From the NCBI RefSeq assembly GCF_030540765.1, contig NZ_JAUOEL010000001.1, positions 62,001 through 126,000 of the forward strand: a stretch of DNA of 64,000 nucleotides. Reading direction: 5' to 3'. Below the pieces are notes generated by a model. The model was not told the origin of the DNA. It saw nothing but the letters and a program-made list of their open reading frames with translations, and ran no database searches. Within the stretch, counting starts at the first letter, position 1; the number at the start of each line of letters is the position of its first letter. This DNA is from Flavivirga jejuensis. GTDB lineage: Bacteria; Bacteroidota; Bacteroidia; Flavobacteriales; Flavobacteriaceae. Positions 43,407 to 52,015 of the stretch are shown piece by piece. The position numbers and the translations under genes were made by a program.

Positions 43407-45431
43407 TTATTTTTTTATCAATTTTATTACACCATTATAAGAAGTAGAATTTATATAAGCAAAATAAATTCCCTTTGGTAAACTACTTAAATCTAAAATT
43501 TCATTATCGTTTAAAACAACTTGAGTAAAAATTTTGCGTCCATTAATATCATAAATACTAAGTGTTGAATTGGTTGCTTTTACAATGGTTGTTGTTGAAC
43601 TAACTAGATTAGGGTAAATCATAGGTTTATTAGATAAATCTGAATTTAAATCAGAAACTGTTAAAAAAGATGATGAAAATTTAAACGAATTAACATCAAA
43701 CAAATAGCCACCTCCTCCAGTGAATACAAAGTATATATCTTTTATGCCACTAGTTATATTTATATTTTCTTTAAATGTTTGCCAAGAAGTAAAGGATCCT
43801 GTATTAGAAATTGCTACTGTACCTAGTAAAGTTCCTGTGTTACTACCTTCTCTTATTTCTATATTTCCACCAGAATTTTTACTAGCAGCCAATATTTCTA
43901 TAGAATTTGCACCTACACTAAAATCAATGTTGTCATATTTTACCCAATCTCCTGAATTTATATAACCTACAGAATTAGATCCCACTGCTTGTATGCCTGA
44001 CTGACTGCAATAATGAGCTGCTTGAATAGTTAAAAAAGGATCATAACTACCACAAATGTTTGGAGCTTCATTACAATCAAAAATACTATTACTTACTCCA
44101 TTATCTGTTACTGGACCACAACTAACAATAGTATTTCCACTTGCTGTGGCTTCAAGAATTATAGCATATTCTGTTTCGTTTACAATAGTAGAGTTACTAC
44201 CTGATATTACAATAGCACGCTCTTCATCACTATCCAGTGGACCTTCTGTACGGTGAAAAACAATATTATGATTATTCCCGTCAATATTTGCTATATTATG
44301 TGGACCTATTGCATCAGGTGATGGCATAATAGTCAGTTCTATATTTTGACCTGAACGATTTAAAGGAACGTCCATTATAGGAGCAAAAGAGAAATCGCCT
44401 TTTGATTTAATAACTTTCCCGCCATTATTAACATTATAGTTAGTTAAACCATTCCCTATTGATGTACAGTTTGTCACCGTAGCACTTGATGCTAAATAAG
44501 TACGAATACCTCCTCGCATATGCTTTACTGTACAATTTTCTACAGTTATACTTCCAGTACCGCCATACGAACGGATTCCATCTTCAGAAAGCGGATACAT
44601 AACATCCAAAGGAATTGGAATAGGAGACTCAAGAGGCCATGCAAAAGGAGTACCAGGTGCCGCAATTTGATAATTACTACGGAAAGGTAAGTCGTAGCTA
44701 TTGGTTTCATTATAAAGGTCTGCACTTAGCCTCATTCTCCCTTCAATATAACAGTTTTTAACGGTGGTTTCTCCACCTCCATTTTGTATAAAGATCGCAT
44801 GACCAAAAGCATTATGATGAACTATTATACCGTCTAAGGTATTTCTTAATCCGCCTCCTATGTTTAAGGCACAACGTTTATCTATGCTGAAGGTATGGTC
44901 ACTTCCAATTCCATAGATGCTTCCATATCCATATCTAGAACCTCTAACAACCAACTTAAGTCCAACCACTAGGTTATCATTCCCACGAACTGACACCAGT
45001 GCCGCTCCTCTTAATCCATAAGAAAGATCGGGATCATTATTATAAGCGCTGTAATCTGTGATATCATCTGTATGACCACTTTTATAGTAGTCTTCAATAA
45101 TTCCATTTTTCAATTCATTATTATCTCCAGAAATAATAAAATAAGTTGTTCTAATTGATCCTACCAAAGCATTAATGCGTGCACCTGTCAAATCAATTAT
45201 GTTATTAGAACCAGAGCAAGTAATAACCCTTAATTCACTGGGTAAATCTTCTAAATAGTATTCACCTGCTTCTAAAACAATCTCTTGATTACTATTTTGT
45301 ACAGCTGTACGAAATGCAGATAAAGAGTTAACAGATACCAGAGTTTGTGAATTTCCTGAATAAAATGAAGTCATAAAAACAGCCATCATTATAAAAAATC
45401 CTATTTGATTTTTAAAATTAGATTTATACAT
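43407..45431 (-). CDS. Secreted beta-helix protein with CBM6 and T9SS sorting domain
   Basis: From the ATG at 45431 (chosen by comparison with the paralogue upstream) the protein has 674 residues. It has a signal peptide (to about 29), a right-handed beta-helix domain (about 30-455) with repeats such as VTNCTSIGNGLTNYNVNNGG, one CBM6-like carbohydrate-binding module (about 460-590: QAVGSNSVGYINSGDWVKYDN), and a T9SS type A tail (IYDINGRKIFTQVV ... LPKGIYFAYI). It is probably an extracellular polysaccharide-acting lyase or hydrolase; I cannot name the family or find its catalytic residues. It lies downstream of its paralogue in tandem. Confidence 0.75.
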   Translation of the reverse strand: MYKSNFKNQIGFFIMMAVFMTSFYSGNSQTLVSVNSLSAFRTAVQNSNQEIVLEAGEYYLEDLPSELRVITCSGSNNIIDLTGARINALVGSIRTTYFIISGDNNELKNGIIEDYYKSGHTDDITDYSAYNNDPDLSYGLRGAALVSVRGNDNLVVGLKLVVRGSRYGYGSIYGIGSDHTFSIDKRCALNIGGGLRNTLDGIIVHHNAFGHAIFIQNGGGETTVKNCYIEGRMRLSADLYNETNSYDLPFRSNYQIAAPGTPFAWPLESPIPIPLDVMYPLSEDGIRSYGGTGSITVENCTVKHMRGGIRTYLASSATVTNCTSIGNGLTNYNVNNGGKVIKSKGDFSFAPIMDVPLNRSGQNIELTIMPSPDAIGPHNIANIDGNNHNIVFHRTEGPLDSDEERAIVISGSNSTIVNETEYAIILEATASGNTIVSCGPVTDNGVSNSIFDCNEAPNICGSYDPFLTIQAAHYCSQSGIQAVGSNSVGYINSGDWVKYDNIDFSVGANSIEILAASKNSGGNIEIREGSNTGTLLGTVAISNTGSFTSWQTFKENINITSGIKDIYFVFTGGGGYLFDVNSFKFSSSFLTVSDLNSDLSNKPMIYPNLVSSTTTIVKATNSTLSIYDINGRKIFTQVVLNDNEILDLSSLPKGIYFAYINSTSYNGVIKLIKK

Positions 45432-45631
45432 GAATTTTTCTTTTTTAAGTTGAGAGCTATACATTTAATTACTTTTTTGTATAGCCGCTTAATGTCCATT
45501 GGCGGTTGAACAACCAGAAGACATGACAAAGATTCCCATTGGTGTAATTGTCAAAATCATATACAATAAAAAAGTTTAGTTAGGTGTAATTCTTTATTAT
45601 GATGAATTACACCTGCGCTTTTTTTTAGATT

Positions 45632-48064
45632 TTAATTCTTTATAAACTTCAATGTTTTTGATGATTCTACTCCTATCAGTTTAAGGAAATACAATCCTTG
45701 TGACAAACGACTAGTGTTAATCTCCTTTTTTTCTTTACCATTAATTTTTTCATGAATCACCATAGATCCGTTAAAATTAAAAACCATTAATTCTTTATAG
45801 TTTGAGTTTAAATGATGAACAGTTAATAGATTGTTTATAGGGTTAGGAGATATCATAATATTATTTTCTAAAGATGATTGAGGTTCTATAGATGTCTTTG
45901 TACTTGCAGCCTTAGCATTAGAGTTGTTACTAAACTCAAACCAATCTATGTTAAATAAGTAGCTAGTACCTCCAGTAAATACTAGATAAACATCATGAGT
46001 TCCTGTTACGCTACTTAAACTAGTACTACTTGTTTCCCATGTATTCCAGTTACCAGTGGTAGATATAGCAACAGTACCAATTAATGTACCTGTAGTACTT
46101 CCCAATCTCACTTCAATATTTCCACTGTTATTTCTACTAGAAGCCCTTACACTAATATTAGAGGCACATGTTAAGTCAACATTACTATACATAGTCCAAT
46201 CTCCATTATGTATATGTCCTATATTGGCACCTTCATCTACAATACCCGACATGCTATTAAAGTTTTCTGCTTGAATAGTAGAGGATGATGCACAGTTATC
46301 ATCAGAAACGATTTCAAACCAGTTAATATTCCACCCTCCTGAAGCAGCATAAAGTTGAATGGTTTGAGTACCAGCAGACAATGATACAGATGTAGATAGT
46401 GTTGTCCAATTTTGCCAATTTCCAGTGGAAGCAATATTTGTAGTTGCTTTTGTTGTTCCATTTTCTTTAAATTGAACTGATCCGCCACCATTTTTACTTG
46501 CAACTCTATAATTAATAGTATAGTTTCCAGAATAAGGGACTACTACTTCATATTCCATCCAATCTCCAGTGTGAATGTATCCTATGTTCAGACCTCCACC
46601 TATATCTGCACATGTTTCTGCTTGCACACCACTCATATCATTGTAACCTTCTGCTTGAATAAGTCCAATATCATAATTATAATTAAAGCAGTTTGATGTA
46701 TGCGTTACACTGTTACTACCATTGTCTGTTACGGGTCCACAGCTTGTTATTGTGTTACCAGAAGTTCCAGACTCAAGAACAATAGCATATTCGGTTTCGT
46801 TTACAATAGTTGAATTATTACCTGATATTACAATAGCTCGATTCTCTTTGTTATCAATAGGACCCTCTGTACGGTGAAAAACAATATTATGATTATTCCC
46901 GTCAATATTTGCTATATTATGTGGACCTATTGCATCAGGTGATGGCATAATAGTTAGTTCTATATCTTGACCTGAACGATTTAAAGGAACGTCCATTATA
47001 GGAGCAAAAGAGAAATCGCCTTTTGATTTAATAACTTTTCCGCCATTATTAACATTATAGTTAGTTAAGCCATTGCCTATTGATGTACAGTTTGTCACCG
47101 TAGCACTTGATGCTAAATAAGTACGAATACCTCCTCGCATATGCTTTACTGTGCAATTTTCTACAGTTACGGCTCCTGTACCCCCATATGAACGAATACC
47201 ATCTTCGGAAAGTGGGTACATAACATCCGTAGGAATTGGAATAGGAGATTCGAAAGGCATTGCAAAAGGAGTGCCCGGTGCAGCAATTTGATAATTACTG
47301 CGGTAAGGGTAATCGTAAGTATTGGTGTCATTATATAGGTCTGCACTAGGTCTCATTCTTCCTTCAACATAACAGTTTTTAATTAGGTTGTTATCTGCTC
47401 CATTTTGTATGAAAATACCATGCCCAAATGCATTTTGATACATTGTTATACGATCTAAAGTGTTTCCATTTCCACCACCCTCAAGACCATTGATCACTAA
47501 ACCACAACGTTTACTATGGAAAAAAGTTTTGTCTGAGCCAATTCCATAAATACTTCCATAACCGTAGGGGTAAGAACCTCTAATAATTAATTCGAAATCT
47601 ATTATTTGGTTGTAATTTCCAGAAATACGCATAACTGCAGCACCTCTTAATCCATATGCAAGCGCAGGATCATTATTATAAGCACTATAATCTGTAACCT
47701 CTGTTAAACCACTGGCATAATAATCTTCAATAGCTCCATTTTTAACTATGTTATTGTTACCAGATACATGAAAGTAACTTTCTCTAATTGAGCCAACTAA
47801 AGTGTTAATTCGTGCCCCTTTCATATCAATTATGTTATTAGAACCAGAGCAAGTAATTACCCTTAATTCACTGGGTAAATCTTCTAAATAGTAATCACCC
47901 GCTTGTAAAACAATTTGTTGATTACTATTTTGTACAGCTGAACGGAACTCCGATAAGGAATTAACGAATACTTGTGTTTGTGCATTACCTATATAAAATG
48001 AAGATATAATAATGGTAATCATCATAAAAGACCATTTTTGATTTTTAAAATTAAATTTATACAT
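45632..48064 (-). CDS. Secreted beta-helix protein with two CBM6 modules and T9SS sorting domain
   Basis: This 810-residue paralogue of the 43407-45431 protein has the same signal region and beta-helix domain, then two CBM6-like modules in a row (NIGYIHTGDWMEYEVVVPYSG and NIGHIHNGDWTMYSNVDL) instead of one, then a T9SS tail ending in SQGLYFLKLIGVESSKTLKF. The block from YPLSEDGIRSYGGTG to VFHRTEGP is nearly identical in both proteins, also in DNA. The pair probably acts on the same or related surface polysaccharides of algae; no catalytic family can be given. Confidence 0.78.
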   Translation of the reverse strand: MYKFNFKNQKWSFMMITIIISSFYIGNAQTQVFVNSLSEFRSAVQNSNQQIVLQAGDYYLEDLPSELRVITCSGSNNIIDMKGARINTLVGSIRESYFHVSGNNNIVKNGAIEDYYASGLTEVTDYSAYNNDPALAYGLRGAAVMRISGNYNQIIDFELIIRGSYPYGYGSIYGIGSDKTFFHSKRCGLVINGLEGGGNGNTLDRITMYQNAFGHGIFIQNGADNNLIKNCYVEGRMRPSADLYNDTNTYDYPYRSNYQIAAPGTPFAMPFESPIPIPTDVMYPLSEDGIRSYGGTGAVTVENCTVKHMRGGIRTYLASSATVTNCTSIGNGLTNYNVNNGGKVIKSKGDFSFAPIMDVPLNRSGQDIELTIMPSPDAIGPHNIANIDGNNHNIVFHRTEGPIDNKENRAIVISGNNSTIVNETEYAIVLESGTSGNTITSCGPVTDNGSNSVTHTSNCFNYNYDIGLIQAEGYNDMSGVQAETCADIGGGLNIGYIHTGDWMEYEVVVPYSGNYTINYRVASKNGGGSVQFKENGTTKATTNIASTGNWQNWTTLSTSVSLSAGTQTIQLYAASGGWNINWFEIVSDDNCASSSTIQAENFNSMSGIVDEGANIGHIHNGDWTMYSNVDLTCASNISVRASSRNNSGNIEVRLGSTTGTLIGTVAISTTGNWNTWETSSTSLSSVTGTHDVYLVFTGGTSYLFNIDWFEFSNNSNAKAASTKTSIEPQSSLENNIMISPNPINNLLTVHHLNSNYKELMVFNFNGSMVIHEKINGKEKKEINTSRLSQGLYFLKLIGVESSKTLKFIKN

Positions 48065-48675
48065 AACTTATTATTTATTATTTTGATTCATACTTTTTTA
48101 ATTTTTTCATGAAAATCTTATAATAAATATCCGATTTAATAAGAATATTTTGTATAAAAATTAGGTCAATAACTATAACTTATGATTCATTTTTTTGTAT
48201 TTAAAGGATTATAATAACCAGATAACTTTACTTACATAGTAATTTATGTATTTAATGATAGTTTGATCTAACAGTAATCTTATTGTTCTGAGTATTAAAA
48301 ACTTAAATCCAAATGATACATTGAGGCACCAGATAACAATTTTAACTAGCGGAAGAAATGTCGTAATTGGGGTGTTATTCAGAATCCTACCTGATCGGCA
48401 GACAGGAAGGTACGACTGAAGAATCTTTAGAAATTAATTATAAAGATTCTTCGCTTTGCTATGAATGTTAAACGATTAAAAATAAGGTGTTTGTAAAACA
48501 CGTCAATGGTAGTACTTCGACCTACTTCAGATTCGTTCAGCACAGGTCACACAGTATTAACTAAAGCTGAAAATCTATTTAAACTTGCAGGTATTAATGC
48601 CTTTCAACTTTAAGTTTTTAATTATTCCTTTGAACTTGATTGTAATGTTATGACTTTAATTGAGACCTAGTAATC
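48065..48675. other. Intergenic region with hairpin repeat
   Basis: About 610 bp without a gene. GAAGAATCTTTA (48418-48429) and TAAAGATTCTTC (48441-48452) form a perfect 12-bp stem with an 11-nt loop. It is flanked by CCTGATCGGCAGACAGGAAGG and ATTCGTTCAGCACAGG, sequence of the REP-like type seen near 28.3 and 56.6 kb. It may terminate or separate the divergent genes. Confidence 0.45.
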
Positions 48676-49524
48676 ATGACACATTCATTTTCCGAATTTT
48701 CTACAAATGCTATTTTAAAAGTAGGTGATGAATCACTACTTACACCTTATAAAACCTCTAAACAATTAGGAGTGTATGCATTTATTTGGACTAGTAATTC
48801 TAAGGCAGAACTTATAGTAGATAGTATGCCTTTAACACTAAAACCCCACAGTATTTTAGCGTTAACAGAAGTTCAATACCTTCAATTTATAGAAGGTGAG
48901 AAATTAAATGTATATTTCTTTAATAGAGAATTTTATTGTATTAAAGACCACGATCAAGAAGTGGGTTGCGCAGGTTTATTATTTTTTGGAAATGACCATA
49001 TTCCTCTTATTCATTTAAATGAAAAAGAACAGAAGAAGTTTAATATTCTACATGAGGTCTTTGTTGATGAGTTAGAGACTAAAGACACTATTCAAGCAGA
49101 AATGCTGCGCATGCTTATGGCTCGATTCATTATTAAAAGCACACGTATACTTAAAGCTAAAGATACTATAGAAACAACACCAGTCTCTAAAGATTCGAAA
49201 ACAGAATTACTTAGAAACTTTAATGTATTAGTAGAATCTTATTTTAGAAAAGAGCACAGTGTGAGTTTTTATGCAGAAAAGCTCTTTAAATCTCCAAAAA
49301 CATTATCCAATACGTTTGCCAAATTAAATACGAGTCCGCTAAGAATAATTCACGAACGTCTTATTCTTGAATCAAAACGACTATTAGTCTACACCGATAA
49401 AACAGCTAAAGAAATTGCTTTCGAAATTGGCTTTGAAGACGCTTCACATTTAAGCCGACTGTTTAAAAAACACACTTCTTTTTCACCTTCAGAATTTAAA
49501 AAACAGCTTAAATCTGCTTCTTAG
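48676..49524 (+). CDS. AraC-family transcriptional regulator
   Basis: The 282-residue protein has an N-terminal ~160-residue cupin-like sensor part (LILKPHSILALTE-type strand pattern) and a C-terminal AraC HTH domain (about 180-278) with VSFYAEKLFKSPKTLSNTFA and EIAFEIGFEDASHLSRLFKK. It lies upstream of a carboxymuconolactone-decarboxylase-like gene and probably regulates it or the nearby genes. Confidence 0.87.
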   Translation: MTHSFSEFSTNAILKVGDESLLTPYKTSKQLGVYAFIWTSNSKAELIVDSMPLTLKPHSILALTEVQYLQFIEGEKLNVYFFNREFYCIKDHDQEVGCAGLLFFGNDHIPLIHLNEKEQKKFNILHEVFVDELETKDTIQAEMLRMLMARFIIKSTRILKAKDTIETTPVSKDSKTELLRNFNVLVESYFRKEHSVSFYAEKLFKSPKTLSNTFAKLNTSPLRIIHERLILESKRLLVYTDKTAKEIAFEIGFEDASHLSRLFKKHTSFSPSEFKKQLKSAS

Positions 49525-49616
49525 GAAAAATTGACAAGTTTTAGGGAAATCCATTCATTTTATAACACCTTGTTGTAATGCATCTTTGTAGTGTATAATT
49601 AAAACATCAAAACGTT

Positions 49617-49784
49617 ATGAAATTAAAGCATATATCCATTTTCAATTTAATTGAAATATTTAGACATAATAGAAAAAAGACTCTTAATACTATTAGCCCT
49701 AAAACGCATTGCGAACAGAATCATATCTATGATTTTTATTGTGATGCCGAAAGACCTTATATAGACACTAATATAATGTCTTAA
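49617..49784 (+). CDS. Small hypothetical protein (55 residues)
   Basis: An ATG at 49617 opens a 55-residue frame: MKLKHISIFNLIEIFRHNRK, then an HCEQNHIYDFYCDAERPY part with two Cys and two His. A near-consensus -7 element (CATCTTTG) lies about 30 bp upstream. It fits between the AraC gene and the AhpD-like gene with the same strand. I do not recognise it; it may be real or chance. Confidence 0.45.
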   Translation: MKLKHISIFNLIEIFRHNRKKTLNTISPKTHCEQNHIYDFYCDAERPYIDTNIMS

Positions 49785-49916
49785 AAAAGATAAGGGAAAA
49801 ATAGACAACTACAAAGGAAGAACTTACATGGTGTAACTTTTTATATGGTTGCAACTTTGTACCAGAATTACAAACAACAAAATTTAAAAAACAATAATAA
49901 TTAAAAAATTAAGATA

Positions 49917-50468
49917 ATGAGCACATTTAATGTACCAAAAAGAGAAGAAGTAAGCGAAAACAATCAAGCTATTTTCGATAATTTAAACAAAGCATTAGGT
50001 TTTGTACCAAATATTTATGCAACCTATGCGCATAGTGATACAGCATTAGAAAATTATTTAAATTTTTCGAATGCAAAAACATCCTTATCGACAAAAGAAA
50101 AAGAGGTTGTTAATTTAGCCGTAAGTGAAGTAAACCAATGTGTTTATTGCTTATCTGCACACACAGCTATTGGAAAAATGAATGGTTTTACAGACGAACA
50201 AATTTTAGAATTAAGAGCTGGTTATGCACCGTTTGATACTAAACTAAACGCTTTAGCACAGTTAGCTAAAAACATAACAGAAAATAGAGGAAAAACAGAT
50301 GACGCTGTTTTAGAAAACTTCTTCAATGCAGGATATACAAAAGGAAACTTAATTGACACTATTTCTTTAATTGGAGATAAAACAATTTCTAATTACGTAC
50401 ACAAAACAACACAAGTCCCAGTAGATTTTCCAGTAGCACAACCATTAGAAGGAGTGCTATATAGCTAA
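49917..50468 (+). CDS. Carboxymuconolactone decarboxylase/AhpD-family peroxidase-like protein
   Basis: The 183-residue protein has the CMD/AhpD core with the redox motif CVYCLSAH, Cys85 and Cys88 followed by His92, as in alkylhydroperoxidases. The N-terminus FNVPKREEVSENNQAIFDN is typical of the YciW-like branch. It should reduce peroxides or relay electrons. It is followed at 94 bp by a cupredoxin-like secreted gene. Confidence 0.92.
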   Translation: MSTFNVPKREEVSENNQAIFDNLNKALGFVPNIYATYAHSDTALENYLNFSNAKTSLSTKEKEVVNLAVSEVNQCVYCLSAHTAIGKMNGFTDEQILELRAGYAPFDTKLNALAQLAKNITENRGKTDDAVLENFFNAGYTKGNLIDTISLIGDKTISNYVHKTTQVPVDFPVAQPLEGVLYS

Positions 50469-50480
50469 AATAATGTTAGG

Positions 50481-50540
50481 TCGAGCGCAGTTGAGACCTT
50501 TTAATCAATAACTATTTAATAACCTCTCGACTGCGTTCGA
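50481..50540. repeat. Inverted repeat of the TCGACTGCG type
   Basis: TCGAGCGCAGTTGAGA (50481-50496) and TCTCGACTGCGTTCGA (50525-50540) are imperfect inverted repeats (14 of 16 pairs) around a 28-nt loop. Similar sequence (TTGAGCGCAGTCGAAA) occurs inside the MITE at 62.3 kb, so this is a dispersed REP-like unit. Confidence 0.6.
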
Positions 50541-50562
50541 GGGGACATAAAAACAAAAAACA

Positions 50563-50949
50563 ATGAAAAAAGTAATTTCAATTTTAGTAATCGCATTAGC
50601 ATTCACATTAAATACCAATGCACAAGACAAAATGATGAAAAAGGCTGTAAAGACTATCTCTTTAGAGCAAACAAAAGGTGAGTTTACTCAAAAAGGCTTA
50701 ACTATAAGCGAAGGAGAATATGTTTTTGAAGTAGCAAACAACCACGCAGCCAAAGAAGTAGGTTTAGTATTAGTAGCTAAAGGTAAAGACGCTAGTAAAC
50801 CAGAAAACCATATTAAAACAGCATATGTAACAGAAGTCGTTAAAGACGGTGAAGTTGGAAAAACAAATGTTACTAAGTTAACAAAAGGAGAATATGTTTA
50901 TTTCTGTCCGTTAAACCCAACACCACAATATACACTTGTAGTTAAGTAG
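50563..50949 (+). CDS. Secreted cupredoxin-like protein
   Basis: The 128-residue protein has a signal peptide (MKKVISILVIALAFTLNTNA) and a cupredoxin-like beta fold ending in YVYFCPLNPTPQYTLVV, in which the Cys would be the copper ligand of the loop. The usual downstream His/Met ligands are not clear, so copper binding is uncertain. It follows an AhpD-like gene, which suggests an oxidative-stress or metal role. Confidence 0.7.
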   Translation: MKKVISILVIALAFTLNTNAQDKMMKKAVKTISLEQTKGEFTQKGLTISEGEYVFEVANNHAAKEVGLVLVAKGKDASKPENHIKTAYVTEVVKDGEVGKTNVTKLTKGEYVYFCPLNPTPQYTLVVK

Positions 50950-51149
50950 TGTGTGGTCTCTTATACCAATTAAAAACTAAAATAACACAAATAATTCGTT
51001 TATTTCTCTACTACTTCTTCGTTATAAAATAGAACAATAGGCTAGTGCTATTCTTATATTTTACGCCTTGAATTAGCGAAAACTAATTCGAATTCTGATT
51101 GTATCATTTTAAATTCTAATTGGTATTAGGTTAATTAATAGAGGGAAAG

Positions 51150-51176
51150 AGCTGTCCAAAATGGGCAGCTTTTTTA
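51150..51176 (+). terminator. Intrinsic terminator
   Basis: AGCTGTCC and GGGCAGCT form an 8-bp stem (one G-T pair) with a 5-nt loop, followed by TTTTT. It lies about 200 bp after the cupredoxin-like gene, upstream of the TetR promoter, and isolates the two units. Confidence 0.75.
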
Positions 51177-51215
51177 CGTTTATATAAATTTTAACATTTA
51201 AAATTTGGATTTACT

Positions 51216-51236
51216 AGACGAGTGGTCATATTTTTG
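51216..51236 (+). promoter_or_regulatory. TetR gene promoter with overlapping candidate operator
   Basis: AGACGAGTGGTCA (51216-51228) directly precedes the -7 element TATTTTTG (51229-51236), 17 nt before the ATG at 51254. The GACnAnTGGTCA motif recurs at 51868 and 51985, pointing to autoregulation. Confidence 0.7.
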
Positions 51237-51253
51237 TACCGAATTATTAATTT

Positions 51254-51847
51254 ATGCTTAAAACTGTTAAACATGATGCCAAAGCAGATTTCCTTTTAGA
51301 AAAGGGAATAGAGATCCTGTGGAGTAAAGGGTATAATGGTACAAGTGTGAATGATATTGTTAAGGCTGCCAACGTACCAAAAGGATCTTTTTATTTTTAT
51401 TTCGACTCTAAAGAAGATTTTGCAGTTAAGGCCATAGATAAGTACTTTAATGCGCATTTTGCAGAATCAAAAGTACTTTTAGAAGGTACATCTATAAACC
51501 CAAAGCAACGTCTTATAAATTTTTATGAATTTAGAGCAAGTCTTTTAAAAGGAGAAATGGAGTGTAAAATGGGTTGTATGGCTTGTAACCTTGCTAGTGA
51601 AATGGCAGATCATAATGAAAAGATAAGAACAGCTATTTTGGTAAAAGAACAAAAAGTATTAGAATTAATTACAAGTACAATTAAAGAAGCCCAAGAAGTA
51701 GGAGACATTAAAAATACGATGAAAGCAGAAATTATAGCTTCTTTTATAGAAGATGCAGGAAAAGGATCTATGATTAGTATGAAAGAAATGAAAAGCCCAG
51801 AACCGATAGACAATTTTATACTTATGGTTAAAGAAATACTGATATAA
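51254..51847 (+). CDS. TetR/AcrR-family regulator of the RND operon
   Basis: The 197-residue protein has an N-terminal TetR HTH (about 10-57: GTSVNDIVKAANVPKGSFYFYF) and a helical ligand-binding part with a Cys group (MECKMGCMACNL) around residue 100. It sits upstream of and co-directional with the permease operon. The repeated GACGACTGGTCA boxes in front of tetR and of the permease gene suggest that it represses both. Confidence 0.92.
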   Translation: MLKTVKHDAKADFLLEKGIEILWSKGYNGTSVNDIVKAANVPKGSFYFYFDSKEDFAVKAIDKYFNAHFAESKVLLEGTSINPKQRLINFYEFRASLLKGEMECKMGCMACNLASEMADHNEKIRTAILVKEQKVLELITSTIKEAQEVGDIKNTMKAEIIASFIEDAGKGSMISMKEMKSPEPIDNFILMVKEILI

Positions 51848-51867
51848 TTTTTTTTTGATATTTTAAT

Positions 51868-51880
51868 AGACGACTGGTCA
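51868..51880 (+). promoter_or_regulatory. Candidate TetR box upstream of the permease gene
   Basis: AGACGACTGGTCA, flanked by AATAG/CTATT arms that extend it to an imperfect palindrome. Same motif as at 51216. Confidence 0.65.
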
Positions 51881-51984
51881 TCTATTAAAAAAATAAAACT
51901 TTTGTCCCCTTTATTAATTTATAAAACGTCTTAAATACAAACTATTAATTATTAACCACGATCAGTTAGATATAACAAACATAT

Positions 51985-51997
51985 AGTCGACTGGTCA
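51985..51997 (+). promoter_or_regulatory. Candidate TetR box just before the permease start
   Basis: AGTCGACTGGTCA, 18 nt before the permease ATG at 52016. Third copy of the box, and close enough to occlude the promoter or translation start. Confidence 0.6.
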
Positions 51998-52015
51998 ATT
52001 ACTAAAATCACTAAA

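Noticed and set aside
43407-48064. Assignment of the beta-helix proteins to alginate lyase family PL6
   Set aside because: The general fold fits, but the N-terminal and catalytic motifs of PL6 were not seen, so the family is left open.
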